From Cydia pomonella (Eukaryota > Arthropoda > Insecta > Lepidoptera > Tortricidae): a DNA stretch of 64,000 nucleotides. A program made the translations under genes and the position numbers. This document shows, piece by piece, positions 47,662 through 58,439 of this stretch (position 1 is the first letter of the stretch; each line of letters opens with the position of its first letter). The stretch spans positions 4,798,501-4,862,500 of the forward strand of contig NC_084708.1 in the NCBI RefSeq assembly GCF_033807575.1. The letters run 5' to 3'. Under the pieces are notes generated by a model, which saw only the letters and a program-made list of their open reading frames with translations, did no database searches and had not been told where the DNA came from.

Positions 47662-47957
47662 TGTGTTGTTTGCGACTTCAAAATCGCTCTAATGGCATGT
47701 CATTTATAGATGTTCTCTTTGAATTAGTTTACTAATGGCTTCGAGTAATGATGGAAAATTAAAATTTTCTCATCAGTTTTTACATCATTGTTATTTTTCA
47801 AACTCAGAGATTCAATCAAATCATCTTGATCAGATCATTATCAACTCAATAAAGGGTCAGTAAAACCTATTTCTTTCATTTAGGCGCAAAGTAGCGATTA
47901 GATTAACTAACGTACATTTATAGGGCAAGTCAGACACCCGACAGCCGAGTCTTCGCC
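47662..47957. promoter_or_regulatory. Divergent promoter region of L6 and L7
   Basis: Only 296 bp separate the two start codons. For L6, TATAAA on the minus strand (47703-47708) lies about 42 bp before its ATG. For L7, a TATA-like TTTATAG at 47917-47923 precedes CAAGTCAGACAC, which resembles an insect initiator. A TGATAA (GATA-type) hexamer lies near 47840 on the minus strand. Shared control is plausible but not shown. Confidence 0.5.
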
Positions 47958-50272
47958 ATGTTTTTAAAAAGACGTTCCGTCTTTGTTTTGCTGTTGTGTC
48001 TCCAAATTGTTTCATCGGTTAATTCAGGCGAAGAAGCAACGAAAAATAAAAGCGACAGTAATAGTACTTTCACAAAACATACCAGGCGGTTGAAAAAAAC
48101 AAAGACAAGATCACTTAAATTAACGCAAGTAAGTCGCAATATATTTTTTTCATACTGAAATACTAATATTAATGGTATTTTTCGGCGGACAGTTTTTGAC
48201 AATGTGAAATTGAAATATTTTTAAGAGCATTTTTGTATTTTATAAATAATTCAACTGCTTTTTTCATTGTCACATTTGTTGGAAATTTGCAGAATCCAAA
48301 GGCAAACCTAATAGCACTCAATGATAAAGGAAGGTTTTTAAAATCATATGATATCGTTACTTGCGATGGTTACATACTGAACATATTCAGGACCACTTTT
48401 GAAATTGATGAGCCGAAACATAAAGAATTTCCCGTTGTACTAGTTCCTGGCTTGTACCAATCTTCCGACAGGTTTGTCAGACAAAACACTGAACATTCTC
48501 TGGGTAAGTTCTTTAAAACAATAAATTAGAACAACCCACTTTTACTCAAGACTTAAATATTAAACAATCTGTATTTTCAGCTTTCATACTCCAAGATCTT
48601 GGTTATGATGTATGGCTCGCCAATGTACGTGGCACTAAATATGGCAGACGTCATTTGTACCTTGAATCAGAAACGGATGAAAGTACTCAGTTTTTCGACT
48701 ACAGTTACGACGAAATTGGTTTCTATGACATCGCTGTAATAGTAGACTATGTTTTAAATGATACCCGTAAAGAAAAGGTGCATTATATTGGTCATTCGTT
48801 AGGTGGCACAGCCTTTTTGGTTTTGAATACAATTAAGCCCGAATTTAATAATAAATTTGAAACAGCGCACCTAATGGCTCCTATTGGGTATCAGAACTAT
48901 TTCCCGAATACGAATTTTACGAAGGAAGTCGATCACTTTAAAGAAATATTTGTAAGTATTTAAAAGTACATCGTATTTTTAAACCCAAGAGAAGAATAAT
49001 CTGTTAATTCGTGTACACTATCAGTGCATTATTATTTAAATTATTACAGGAAGACCTTATAAAAAGTGGAAAAGCAGAAATATTTCCCCCTGTGAAGGAT
49101 GACAGCAAGAACTTCTCAGTAGATGAATGCCTCGGCGACAAAAAATATCAAAATATATGCGAAGCGTTGAAAATTAACGAATTAATGGTAATAAATAGAA
49201 ACGGAATAAACTTATATACTAATTTACTCTTGTACATACTCGTAATTTAATTTGTTCACAGGGACTAGAAAAATATAGCAATTCGAAGGACAAAACGAGG
49301 GGCGGCTCTATCAAGCTATTAGCTCATTTAGCTCAAAACATCAAATACAAAACCTTCAACCGATGGGATTACGGTGAGGAAGAAAATATGAATCACTACA
49401 AAATCAAGCAAACCCCTATATACAATATAAGTCATATAACTGCTCCAACAATGATAGTTTATTCTTTGAACGATGAGTTCGTGAGTCCTAAAGATATCAA
49501 AGATATGGCTAAGAATATGGTTAAGGCTTCAACAAGAGAAGTGAAAAGGAAGGATTTTAAACATCAAGACTTTCTTCTTGCGCCGGATGTCATGGAAACC
49601 GTGTACAAGGATATTATAGAAGATCTGAGGTGGGTTATTTTAATAAGTTTATTAATCATAAGATACAATTAGTCTTCAAGACTTACCCTCAGTAACGATC
49701 AGTTGCACCAACAACATTTAACAGACTGATCAACGTCAGCGGAGATCAATGAAACTTCACATACAACATAATTTTGCGAACCGACCCTAAGAGAGTAATA
49801 ATTAAAGCGAAACTGTGGTGGTCCCTTGGTCCTGACAATGCTGCCTAGGGAAAAAAACCATATTCATTATCCTTCACCTAATATCTCACGTATAGTTTCA
49901 AATCTTACAGCCAATACTTTTATTTACAGAAACACTGGCCGTTTACATTCTGAAGGCGTAAAAGAACTCAGAAAAGAGCATCCTAACGATGATGACGAAT
50001 ACGAAGACGATCCATCGACAATAAAACCAGACAATAATGGGAACACAATGAAAGGACCAAAAAACAATATGAAACTATTTATACCACCTTCAGTGTGGAT
50101 GACGATACTAATTTGGTTGCCCAGGCTCATAATACCTATTGTTTTGACCTTATGTCTTATGATATTCTTTTGTTGTGTTAAGAAATTCAATGTGAACTTT
50201 AACGTGGGAATGAGAGGCGACAAAAAATCTGCAAAACAGAGAGGAGAGGAAAGAGAAAATAACAGCGCATGA
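47958..50272 (+). CDS. L7: predicted membrane-anchored acid lipase, HG motif altered
   Basis: Six exons: 47958-48128, 48293-48503, 48581-48951, 49050-49187, 49262-49629, 49930-50272 (1602 nt, 533 aa; phases 0,1,0,0,2). Introns 1-4 are compact (74-164 bp) and intron 5 is 300 bp. Signal peptide at about 1-23 (SVFVLLLCLQIVSSVNS). Ser200 in GHSLGG, Asp368 (SLNDEF) and His398 (FKHQDF) are present, but the conserved VHG before the oxyanion site reads VPG (Pro109, VLVPGLYQSS). Exon 4 has CLGDKKYQNIC. The final exon is the longest of the family: a linker of about 65 residues with an acidic run (NDDDEYEDD), a hydrophobic stretch at about 476-503 with one Arg inside (RLIIPIVLTLCLMIFFCCV), then a basic 30-residue tail. 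Confidence 0.87.
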
Positions 50273-52338
50273 GAATCAATATGAAAGACAAGTGTTTATC
50301 TAGTTTATTATTGCTCATCTATAGTAGATTTAATAAAAAATTTGACTACGTCTCTGTATACTTATGTAGTGGTCAGATCATAGAATTTGATCAGTTCATG
50401 ACATGTCATTTTAAAATTGATCACTTCAGGATATGGTTATCATCATTATATGATAAATTATAAGATCTGACCACGACATATTCACAACATATGAGACACA
50501 CAATAAACATAAACGGTTAGCACGTTATTGTATCATGACAAAGCAATATTAATGTTGTGTTTTACTCGTAATTGTTCAGATAGGTTCTTAGATACTAATA
50601 GACAGCTAACGCACAGCAGAAACCGTAGAAGGTAGCATCTTGAAATATGTAACATAAATACGTTACAAACTTACAAAGCTCCAATCAGAAATTGTTTTTT
50701 TCAAAATTAACGAATGTATTTTATCGATTTCTACGTGGATGAAGGCTAGGGAATACAAACTGATTACAAAAAAATGTGCAGTAACATGACCTCCTGTAAC
50801 TCTTGAGCTGGAATGAGCTTGAACATATTCGCGTTTGTAAAGGCTGACATTTTATTTATTTATACAAGAGGTTTAACAAAACGACCCTCCATTTCATTAT
50901 TTACTTTTCAAAACTGCCACACAATATTACATAAAATTAAGGTTATCAGCGGACAAATATGCTATTCACAAATTAATGATTAGTTAAATCACTACGGCTA
51001 AGTGTAATAGCTAAATAAAGTCTTTAAGTACATCTTTGTTAATGAGCCAATATAACTGTAATTGACTAAGTGTAACACCATGTGTTAAGTTCACTAATGA
51101 ATCTTACCAATTTAATTGCAATGATTACAATCACATATCAGTATTAATCATTAAATCAGTAGTAAGCACAAGCATAATCCTTTATCATTATCAAAGCTAA
51201 ATTGCCTAATGCATAAGCTAAAAAAAAACTGTTTCATACATATATTTTGGCTCTCTGTCCTTGACATTTTTTATAGGAGGGTAAATTTTATTTCGCGATT
51301 ACGGGGTTAGTTCATAGTAAAAGTTGTTCAGTATGACCTATATATTATACCCGTAAATTACGGCAGGTGACTAAATAAACACCCTAAATAGTAAAATGTA
51401 GACAAGATCTATGTTCATTTCTTGAGCGTTCAAAATATCGTCGGCAGTGTATAAATCACTCGCCACACTCTAATGGCCGCTGTCAGTTAAATTAATGGCG
51501 TCGACCATTCGTGACGGATCACGACCTTCGAGCGTCGTTTTCAAATTTCATTTGCTTACCCCAATCAAGTGTCAAATGGCCCATTGAAATTCCATGTTCT
51601 GGGCTTATCAAGTCAATTTTATACAAAAGAAGTTGAGAAAAACGCCTCGTTTGTGGGCTGGATTTTTTAGTTCGAACGCTACGGTGGAACACAGGACGAA
51701 AATATACATCGGTCTTCCTATTACAACAAGTGGCGTCTACAGGATCTACAGGACAAACAGGATTTTTTGATACATTTGCCCTGGAAAATTATCAAGGAGC
51801 TCGCTTCTGTTTTTAATTTTAAAAAATAAACGAAGTCGGGTTTGTTTTTTTATTACTTTGGTTATTTTTTTTTATGATCGCTACCACGTTATCGAGTATA
51901 TTGTGTCACAGCAATGCCTTATAGTTAACGAGTCTAGAAATCGTAATAGCTAATACAGGCTGGGAAGCTAGCTTTGTTAGTAGAAAAAGGCGGTAAATAT
52001 GAAAAAATTAGGTGCAATCGATCTCTTTAGATTACTAATGAAAAATTTGGCTTGCCAAAGTATAGTAACACATTAATCATGTGCTACAAATTAATTGTTT
52101 CATTTATTAAAACTAGCCAAAGACGTGTTAAAACAACTTTTCACTTGAAATGAAAACAAAACTTAGCTCTAAACGAGAATAAATAAAATAATGGATTAAA
52201 TTTGTACGTTGTTATGCTGAAGTTTGACTTAGCTAAATTGTTTTAAGCTTATTTGCAGAGAAAAAGGACGATAATATTTTATAACTTAATATTAAATAAA
52301 ATTGGTTGCGTGCGTTTACTTGCTCACTCTTAAGGTTA
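50273..52338. other. Right flank of the cluster, no gene
   Basis: AATAAA at 50332-50337 is a likely L7 poly(A) signal. A partial copy of the GGTGACTAAATAAAC element lies at about 51275-51390. Otherwise the stretch is AT-rich, with no recognisable gene or lipase remnant. Confidence 0.45.
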
Positions 52339-53156
52339 CATTCGGATCGCAGCTGCAGCTGCATTACCGTGGCGGCATTACTGCTGCGGCAACTGCATTG
52401 TTAAGTTGAGTAACGTTCTCCGCATTACTGTCACGATTGAAACGATCAATCCGTCACTCATTTTATGTAGACATAATTGTCTACACTGTTAATACAGTCC
52501 CAACTAGCAAAGTAGTCATATAAGATTGAGCTTATTCAGCTAATAAATCATATAAAAGTCATGTAGACGTGAATTATACAGCACATGTCGTATAAAGCCA
52601 GCTTATGCAGCTTTTTAGTTACTCAGCATATCAGTCATGTAAGCAAGTCGAGTAAACGTTTACTCGACTTGATTATATGACTAATAAGTCATATAAGAAA
52701 TGCTGAATAAGTCACTTTTTTACGTGGCTTATATGACTATTTAGTCGAGTAACAGTGACTTATATATCTGACTTACGACATGTCAAGTGCAGTCGAGTAA
52801 AAGCAATGTAGTTTGCTATTATATGACATCATGTAACTTATACAGCACAATAGCTATATATGTTACATGCTGTCATATAAACGGGAATTATAGAACATGT
52901 TATATATGAGTATCTTATTCAGCGATTTAGATATTGCTGAATAACTTACCTCTACCTGATGCTCATGTGACTATTTGGTCGAGTAATGACATTTTATATG
53001 CCTTTATTGGAGCAGAATTAAACGTAGTCGAGTAAATGATACAACTTTGCTATTATACCACTATTTAGTATAAATGCTACCTTTTTATGACTGTTATAGC
53101 TCTTAAACATCATTTAAAGACATCCGACACGTTGTTTGGATATAAACATTTAGTAT

Positions 53157-53534
53157 ATGAAAATGGACTGGATTCAATGGAAAAACATGAAAAAGACCGG
53201 TGGATACAAGAGGAAAATGAAAAAGAAGCGGCAATCTATTATCACCAATTTAAAAACTACTCTTACGCAAGGAATTTCGGTAAACCGAAGTGAAGTGACA
53301 AGTGCCTATTTTTCAAGTGGTTCCGTAGAAATAACAAATGTGACCGAAAAAAAAACTAGTACTGCAGAGTCGGAAAACATGCACGTTGATGTTGGTGGCG
53401 TTGTAGAAGATAGCTCCGTACAGGAAATGGAACTCCAATTCAATGCTGATGAGAGCAGTGGATCCGAAGATTTGGATGATTTGGGGATGATTGTCAGTAT
53501 TGTCAGTATTCACACAAAACTCACATTCCTCTAA
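53157..53534 (+). CDS. Transposon ORF fragment, function unknown
   Basis: It encodes up to 125 aa. The N-terminus is basic (WIQWKNMKKTGGYKRKMKKK), followed by a Ser/Thr-rich part and an acidic stretch (DESSGSEDLDDLG). A basic start followed by a low-complexity acidic region is reminiscent of the amino ends of some large, poorly described DNA-transposon proteins, but I cannot identify it. It lies inside the element at 52499-54548, has no intact transposase core, and may be only the first exon of a deleted gene. Confidence 0.35.
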   Translation: MKMDWIQWKNMKKTGGYKRKMKKKRQSIITNLKTTLTQGISVNRSEVTSAYFSSGSVEITNVTEKKTSTAESENMHVDVGGVVEDSSVQEMELQFNADESSGSEDLDDLGMIVSIVSIHTKLTFL

Positions 53535-53792
53535 TGGATAGTGATCATATATAGCGTACTCTGAACAGTTTGGGCACCAGAAAAAAATGGTGTCGTGTAG
53601 ATTTTTTATATTATTGTCCGATATGATAAAATGTGTGGGATCAATTGTCAACGGGGACGTTGAGTATCCGCATCCAATACACATCGAAGACAAAATGAAA
53701 TGAGTCTCGCTCCAAGGCCACTGTACATCAGTATCACTCCACAATTGATCTTCTTTTCTTAAAAAACAGTCCACATCAGCTACAATGACCAT
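53313..53792 (-). CDS. Transposon ORF fragment with zinc-ribbon-like cysteines
   Basis: It encodes up to 159 aa. It contains MCIGCGY and then CPNCSEYAIYDHYPLEECEF followed by C, that is CxxC-x14-CxxC, which is the spacing of a small zinc-binding ribbon. It is antisense to, and partly overlaps, the plus frame at 53157-53534; which of the two is coding in the overlap cannot be decided here. It has no start context or splice evidence, so this could be a deletion remnant of an autonomous element. Confidence 0.3.
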   Translation of the reverse strand: MVIVADVDCFLRKEDQLWSDTDVQWPWSETHFILSSMCIGCGYSTSPLTIDPTHFIISDNNIKNLHDTIFFWCPNCSEYAIYDHYPLEECEFCVNTDNTDNHPQIIQIFGSTALISIELEFHFLYGAIFYNATNINVHVFRLCSTSFFFGHICYFYGTT

Positions 53793-54572
53793 ATTTCACG
53801 GTGCTACTTGTCTCTAGAAATAAAATACTAAAATCTGTAAAAAGGTTTTTTCAGAAACTCTAACGAACCCTAAAATATGTCCGACAAAATATGTATAATG
53901 GCGCTTTGACCGCTAAACTTGCTATATAAGATACGATTATATAGCTTATAACTGGATAAATGCCGTATAACCGCGGCGTTCAAGAAAATCATCAATATTA
54001 ATTAAATTTATATTTAATTAACTAAGACTTATAGTGGGGCATTAAATATTTACTATTAAACATAGTTTACTTCATCAATAAACTTACCTTCGCAATACAT
54101 TTCTACCATACGCCGACGTTATGAGCATTCTTAATAAAAACATGTAACATCATGGCTGACTAATAAAGAAAATACTTACCGTCAACACTCAACTCGCGCG
54201 TGTAGTATCGAGTTATATTCTATTGTTTAGTAGCCTAGGATGCGATTACTCCACAAATATGTCATATAAATGGAAGTTACAGATCAGTTCAGTCATATTT
54301 AAGTCATGTAATTTGCTAGTATACAGCTAAATTGTCATAAGATAGTCACGTCGGTGGTTATTATAAGATCTATAAGTGGCGGTGGTTGCAGTTAAACAAC
54401 TTTTATATGACTGAAATGCTGAATAAAATGGGCCCAAATCGCGTCATATAAACGTAATGATTTCGTAATGATGACTAATAGTAAGAGCTAAAAGGATACC
54501 GCAGAAACGTTGCCGCAACCATTATATGACGAAATTTTGCTAGTTGGGGTGACATCAAAGCCATAGCAGTAA

Positions 54573-55170
54573 AGGATTTGTCACACTGGATGCGTTCTGC
54601 GGGCTGCGGTCAGGTCAAATTGAACGCAGCCCGCATTATGTATGAACAACATTGTCGGTCTCTATATATTTTGTATAGATATACGATCTGACCGTGCAAG
54701 CACGCGGAAGGAACGGAAGGATGCGTACGGGCAGGTATTAGGCGGGCAGCCGCCAAGCGGGCGGCCGGCGGCGGTCACTGTCAGTTTGACGTTCCCATAT
54801 AACTTACATCTTCTTCTAACTGAAAACAGCATGGATTGACACAATTTCCAAAAAAAAAGTCTACTGAACGAACAGAGGAGTTTATAGATGCCATACGGCG
54901 TCATCCATACTTGTACGACTTGGAAGATTCAAGTCAACTCTATTCTACTTTATTCATACTTTACCTTAGACACACAGCAAGCCTTTGGTAGGAATTGCAT
55001 TTCGCCAGTTTGTATCTTGTATCCGCATCCGCTGACCGTTTCCCTGCCTGGCCCGCTGACCGGTTTCTCTGTCCGGACCGCTGATCGACAATGTTGTTCA
55101 TACATAATGCGGGCTGCGTTCAATTTGACCTGACCGCAGCCCGCAGAACGCATCCAGTGTGGCAAATCCT
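54573..55170. mobile_element. PIF/Harbinger-like non-autonomous element, TAA TSD
   Basis: A 598-bp element with almost perfect terminal inverted repeats of about 84 bp (AGGATTTG(T/C)CACACTGGATG...). It is flanked by TAA on both sides (54570-54572 and 55171-55173), the 3-bp duplication typical of PIF/Harbinger. The GC-rich interior has no transposase. The open frames at 54642-55213 are chance frames through the repeats. Confidence 0.65.
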
Positions 55171-55326
55171 TAATGACGCAACAGTAATGCAACTGCAAAA
55201 ACTCTTGCGACATTTTCAGTTAGATTTGGATTCTGTATATCTATGAGTTAAAATATATTTGTTCCCTAAATACATTTAAAAAAAATGTGGCTGCGGTAGT
55301 ATTACTGCCAAAGCATTACTGCAAGA

Positions 55327-55496
55327 CAGGCGCGGATACAAGGGGGGGGCCATAGGGGCAATGCCCCCCCCCCCTAAAACCCTGGCTCTCACATTACTAA
55401 ATTGAGTAAATTTTTTTTTACCTTATTTTCTGTGCAAAAATATATGATTTTCTCAAAATGGCCCCCCCCCTAAGCCAAATCTTGTATCCGCGCCTG
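55327..55496. mobile_element. hAT-type MITE with perfect 8-bp TSD and C/G runs
   Basis: A 170-bp element with ends CAGGCGCGGATACAAG and CTTGTATCCGCGCCTG. The perfect octamer CTGCAAGA lies at 55319-55326 and 55497-55504. It carries runs of G, then C, just inside the ends. Non-coding. Confidence 0.85.
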
Positions 55497-56137
55497 CTGC
55501 AAGAAATGTCAAAATCATTTCCTGCAGCAATATACTGCACAGCAATACTACTGTAAAAACGCTGTTGCGATATATAAATACAAATTCCCGGTATTATATA
55601 CAACAGGAATAATCCTCCAAGGAAACAATATAGGTAAAATTAATTTAGTATTAAAAACTTTACTCGCTATGTATATTCATCCCCAACATCAAGTCAAAGA
55701 GAGCCGTTCAACTTTATAGTTGAGAAATCTTTTAACCAAAACTGTCAGAAACATTTCGCCTGACAAGTGTATTATCATATCCCATTTCGCTTTCACTACA
55801 CTTGGAAAATTAAATTTTCTACGTCTGAGTGTGAAGCATTTGCATTATAAAGACATTTGATAGGGGTTAAGGAACTTTTGTTATCTTGGATAAAGCGGAG
55901 TAACTTTGTAGCAATATTATTTTCAAAATGACTGAAATATACATTCTGTAATCATTTCACGGTTTTAGTCGCGTTTTTTTAGTCAGAACTCGTGCCATGC
56001 TAAGGAGAGCTTAGCTTTCGTTTTTCAAGCACTGAGACCAGTTCAGTTGACAGATACAGCGGCGACATCAACGTCGCAACAGTAATGCAGCTGCGGTTGA
56101 CATCCGAATATCAGCTTAACACTAAATAATAATCGGA

Positions 56138-56200
56138 CAGACAGACGGACATGACGAATCTATAAGGGTTCCGTTTTTTGCCATTTGGCTACGGAACCCT
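56138..56200. repeat. End fragment of the GGGTTCCGT dispersed repeat
   Basis: GACATGACGAATCTATAAGG, then GGTTCCGTTTTTTGCCATTT and ACGGAACCC, matches one end of 9036-9592 in inverted orientation. Confidence 0.6.
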
Positions 56201-56962
56201 AAAAAGCTCCAATCACATTTGAAAATCAGGACTATATCACGCTTTGTGATGTTCGTGCCTGTCTATTTCTAATAAACAATATCCAAAACACAAACCGGGA
56301 ATTTTTGCTGTAAAATTTTCCAAAAAGTACCTCCTAAAATACATTAAGAAAATCCGTTGGGAATCGGGCTCTGAAAGCTTCGACGGATAGAACATTTTAC
56401 CTCTCTTCTCTGAAATGGAAAGGATCCACTCTGTATGCAAAGTCTGGCATTTTCTCTACACAGTTCACATTATTCCTTGTACACTCTCAAAAGGACAATA
56501 TTGTGTCATTTCTCGCCTCTACAATGCCATATCTTTCGCTGAACCAAGGCACCTTGGTACAGAAATATTATATGCTGCTCCAATCGCTCTTAAGTTAAAA
56601 CTGTTAAAGGTCATTTTGTATTGCTTTAATGTAAAAGATTGTGAAGAATAAGGCACTAAATTTAAGAAGTTTTGTAGCAGGATTCCTGGTTCTGAAAGTT
56701 TTAAGTTTATCCGGAGACCTAGTAAATAATACAGTTTTGCATCATATCACAGTTCTACACATTACATTGTCGACAGAATATATAGACAAAGCTTTCAGTA
56801 GGTACATTTTGACGAGGAAAAACGGTCCATATATCTAACACATATCAGCGAAAGTTATTCCTTCTCCAAAAATGTACCCCGCCCGCAGCTTTGAATAGGT
56901 ATTAACCAATACACAAGTTTCCGCTTTAAAAAAAGTTGTGATTGGTCATTTTGTGATGTTGT
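56201..56962. other. Intergenic, nothing recognised
   Basis: Three short open frames (56237-56838) are without motifs or repeat support. No gene is called. Confidence 0.35.
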
Positions 56963-57200
56963 GATGGACCAGTCTGGCCTAGTGGGTAGTGAACCTGCCT
57001 ATGAAGCCGATAGTTCCGGGTTCAAATCCTGGTAAGGGCGTTTATTTGTGTGATGAACACAGATATTTGTTCCTAAGTCATGGGTGTTTTCTATGTATTT
57101 AAGTATATATATCGTTGTCTAAGTACCCACAACACAAGCCTTCATGAGCTTACTGTGGGACTTAGTCAATTTGTGTAATAATGTCTTATAATATTTATTT
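56963..57200 (+). mobile_element. tRNA-derived SINE, second family
   Basis: The tRNA-like head has an A box TGGCCTAGTGG and a B box GGTTCAAATCC about 35 bp later. The body includes GTGTGATGAACACAGATATT and ends in AATATTTATTTATTTAATTT. The body differs from the SINE at 30530, so it is a separate family; a 3' fragment lies at 30085-30190. It is not a functional tRNA because the acceptor stem does not pair. Confidence 0.75.
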
Positions 57201-57231
57201 ATTTAATTTACTAAAGTTTAGATAAACTATG

Positions 57232-57489
57232 TATGGAAGGTAAAGGCAAGGAACAGAATCTCCATATACCAAAAAGTGTCCGATAAAAAACCATAAATAG
57301 GTGGCGCTACAATACCTAGAATATTTGAGAAAAAAATCTAATCATAGACAGCGCACTTCACTCCGGCAATAACGTCTAGTTTCTTAGCTACTCTGGAGAG
57401 ATTTGAAACTATTATTTATAGCTGACAGGTGGACTCTTTTGTAGCAGTTCTGCCTAAGGAGATTCTGTTCCTTGCCTCTACCTTCCATA
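57232..57489. mobile_element. MITE with TATGGAAGGTA ends
   Basis: A 258-bp segment with inverted ends of about 32 bp (TATGGAAGGTAAAGGCAAGG and the partner CCTTGCCTCTACCTTCCATA). No ORF of substance. The TSD is unclear. Confidence 0.65.
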
Positions 57490-58439
57490 GTACCGCGTTT
57501 AATTTCACCGCTAGGGGCGCTAGTTAATTTTTGGGATTTGCACGCTTTTTTGGCGTGAATTTTCACTCCTTATTCATTATTGTGGTAAATCTTTTTCTAT
57601 TTTTTATTAATCATGGTAAACATTAGATATAGTCCAATAAATTTTAGTGGTTTAAAAAAATGCCAACTTAAATATATGCAAAATTAATCAGGTTGAAAAA
57701 AACCGTAAATTTAGACGTTTAAATACCTTTGTGCATAATACGCGCATTGATTTTTTTTAAATATGCATAGCAGAATTTTGAGATCTGGGCACAAAAACTG
57801 TAGCCCTCATTCCCGTGGGGATGACCCACGTGGGGATAATGATATTGAGATCTAGTCAGACTTTTATAGCAATTCTAGTTCGTTGCTCGTCAACAATATT
57901 GTAACGACTTTTTATTTATCCCTAAAAAAGCTTAGTTTTCATCACGTTTCGTTTCCTTTGACGTAGCCGTTAACAACAAAGATTTCGTAGGAACGCATTA
58001 AACTTAAGTGAAGTTTTCTGTCTCGTGTTACAAAGACGTGTAAATCAGTTTTACAATTATTCTGATTTGTCTGCGAGATTGAAATATAAAGGCTTCTCGA
58101 CGTTCAATATCTCTATAAATTCTTGGAAGTTTTATGCTGTTTGCTTCATTGTAGAATTTGGGTTTGACTTTGAGGCATAAAGAGTAATTTTATTTTATAG
58201 GTTCTTATCTAGATCTTATTCTAGACCTTTACCATCGAGTGCCTCTTTATAATGCCCTTTATACTCTTAATAAAAAAGTCTAAATTGTTTAACTATTTAA
58301 ACTTTAATGATATAGAGTATTTTCACACTTCTACTGCAATTTACAATCGAAAAGTTCACGCCATCCAGAAGGCAACGTTTGTCCCGTCCATTGAAAAGCC
58401 ACTAGACTGTGGTGGACCACTGAGCTAAGGCGTTCTATT
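57490..58439. other. Intergenic, nothing recognised
   Basis: No gene and no clear element. A short motif, CCACTAGACTGTGGTGG, near 58400 weakly echoes the repeats at 61.7 and 62.8 kb. Confidence 0.35.

Larger units (their letters stand above)
52499..54548. mobile_element. 2-kb inverted-repeat transposon, superfamily unknown
   Basis: The ends are CCCAACTAGCAAA at the left and its reverse complement at the right. Subterminal regions are packed with two motifs: GTCATATAA (many copies, both strands) and GTCGAGTAA (five copies at about 52647-53034 plus inverted ones). The interior carries two non-overlapping or barely overlapping open frames (53157-53534 plus, 53313-53792 minus). The immediate flanks both read GT, too short to call a target duplication. 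It is inserted in the outer element at 52339-56110. Confidence 0.65.
52339..56110. mobile_element. Outer inverted-repeat element holding three nested insertions
   Basis: The ends ATTCGGATCGCAGCTGCAGC (left) and the reverse complement of AATGCAGCTGCGG..ATCCGAAT (right) are inverted. GCAGTAATGC-type motifs recur near both ends (52370-52440, 55180-55330, 55490-55560, 56070-56090). Removing the three inner elements (52499-54548, 54573-55170, 55327-55496) leaves roughly 960 bp, a plausible non-autonomous transposon. The outer target duplication was not resolved. Confidence 0.5.

Noticed and set aside
54642..55213. Several overlapping open frames of 60-90 codons
   Set aside because: They cross the inverted repeats of the element at 54573-55170, appear in mirrored pairs, and match no known protein.
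56963..57040. Possible tRNA gene
   Set aside because: A and B boxes are present but the ends do not form an acceptor stem, and a SINE body and AT-rich tail follow.
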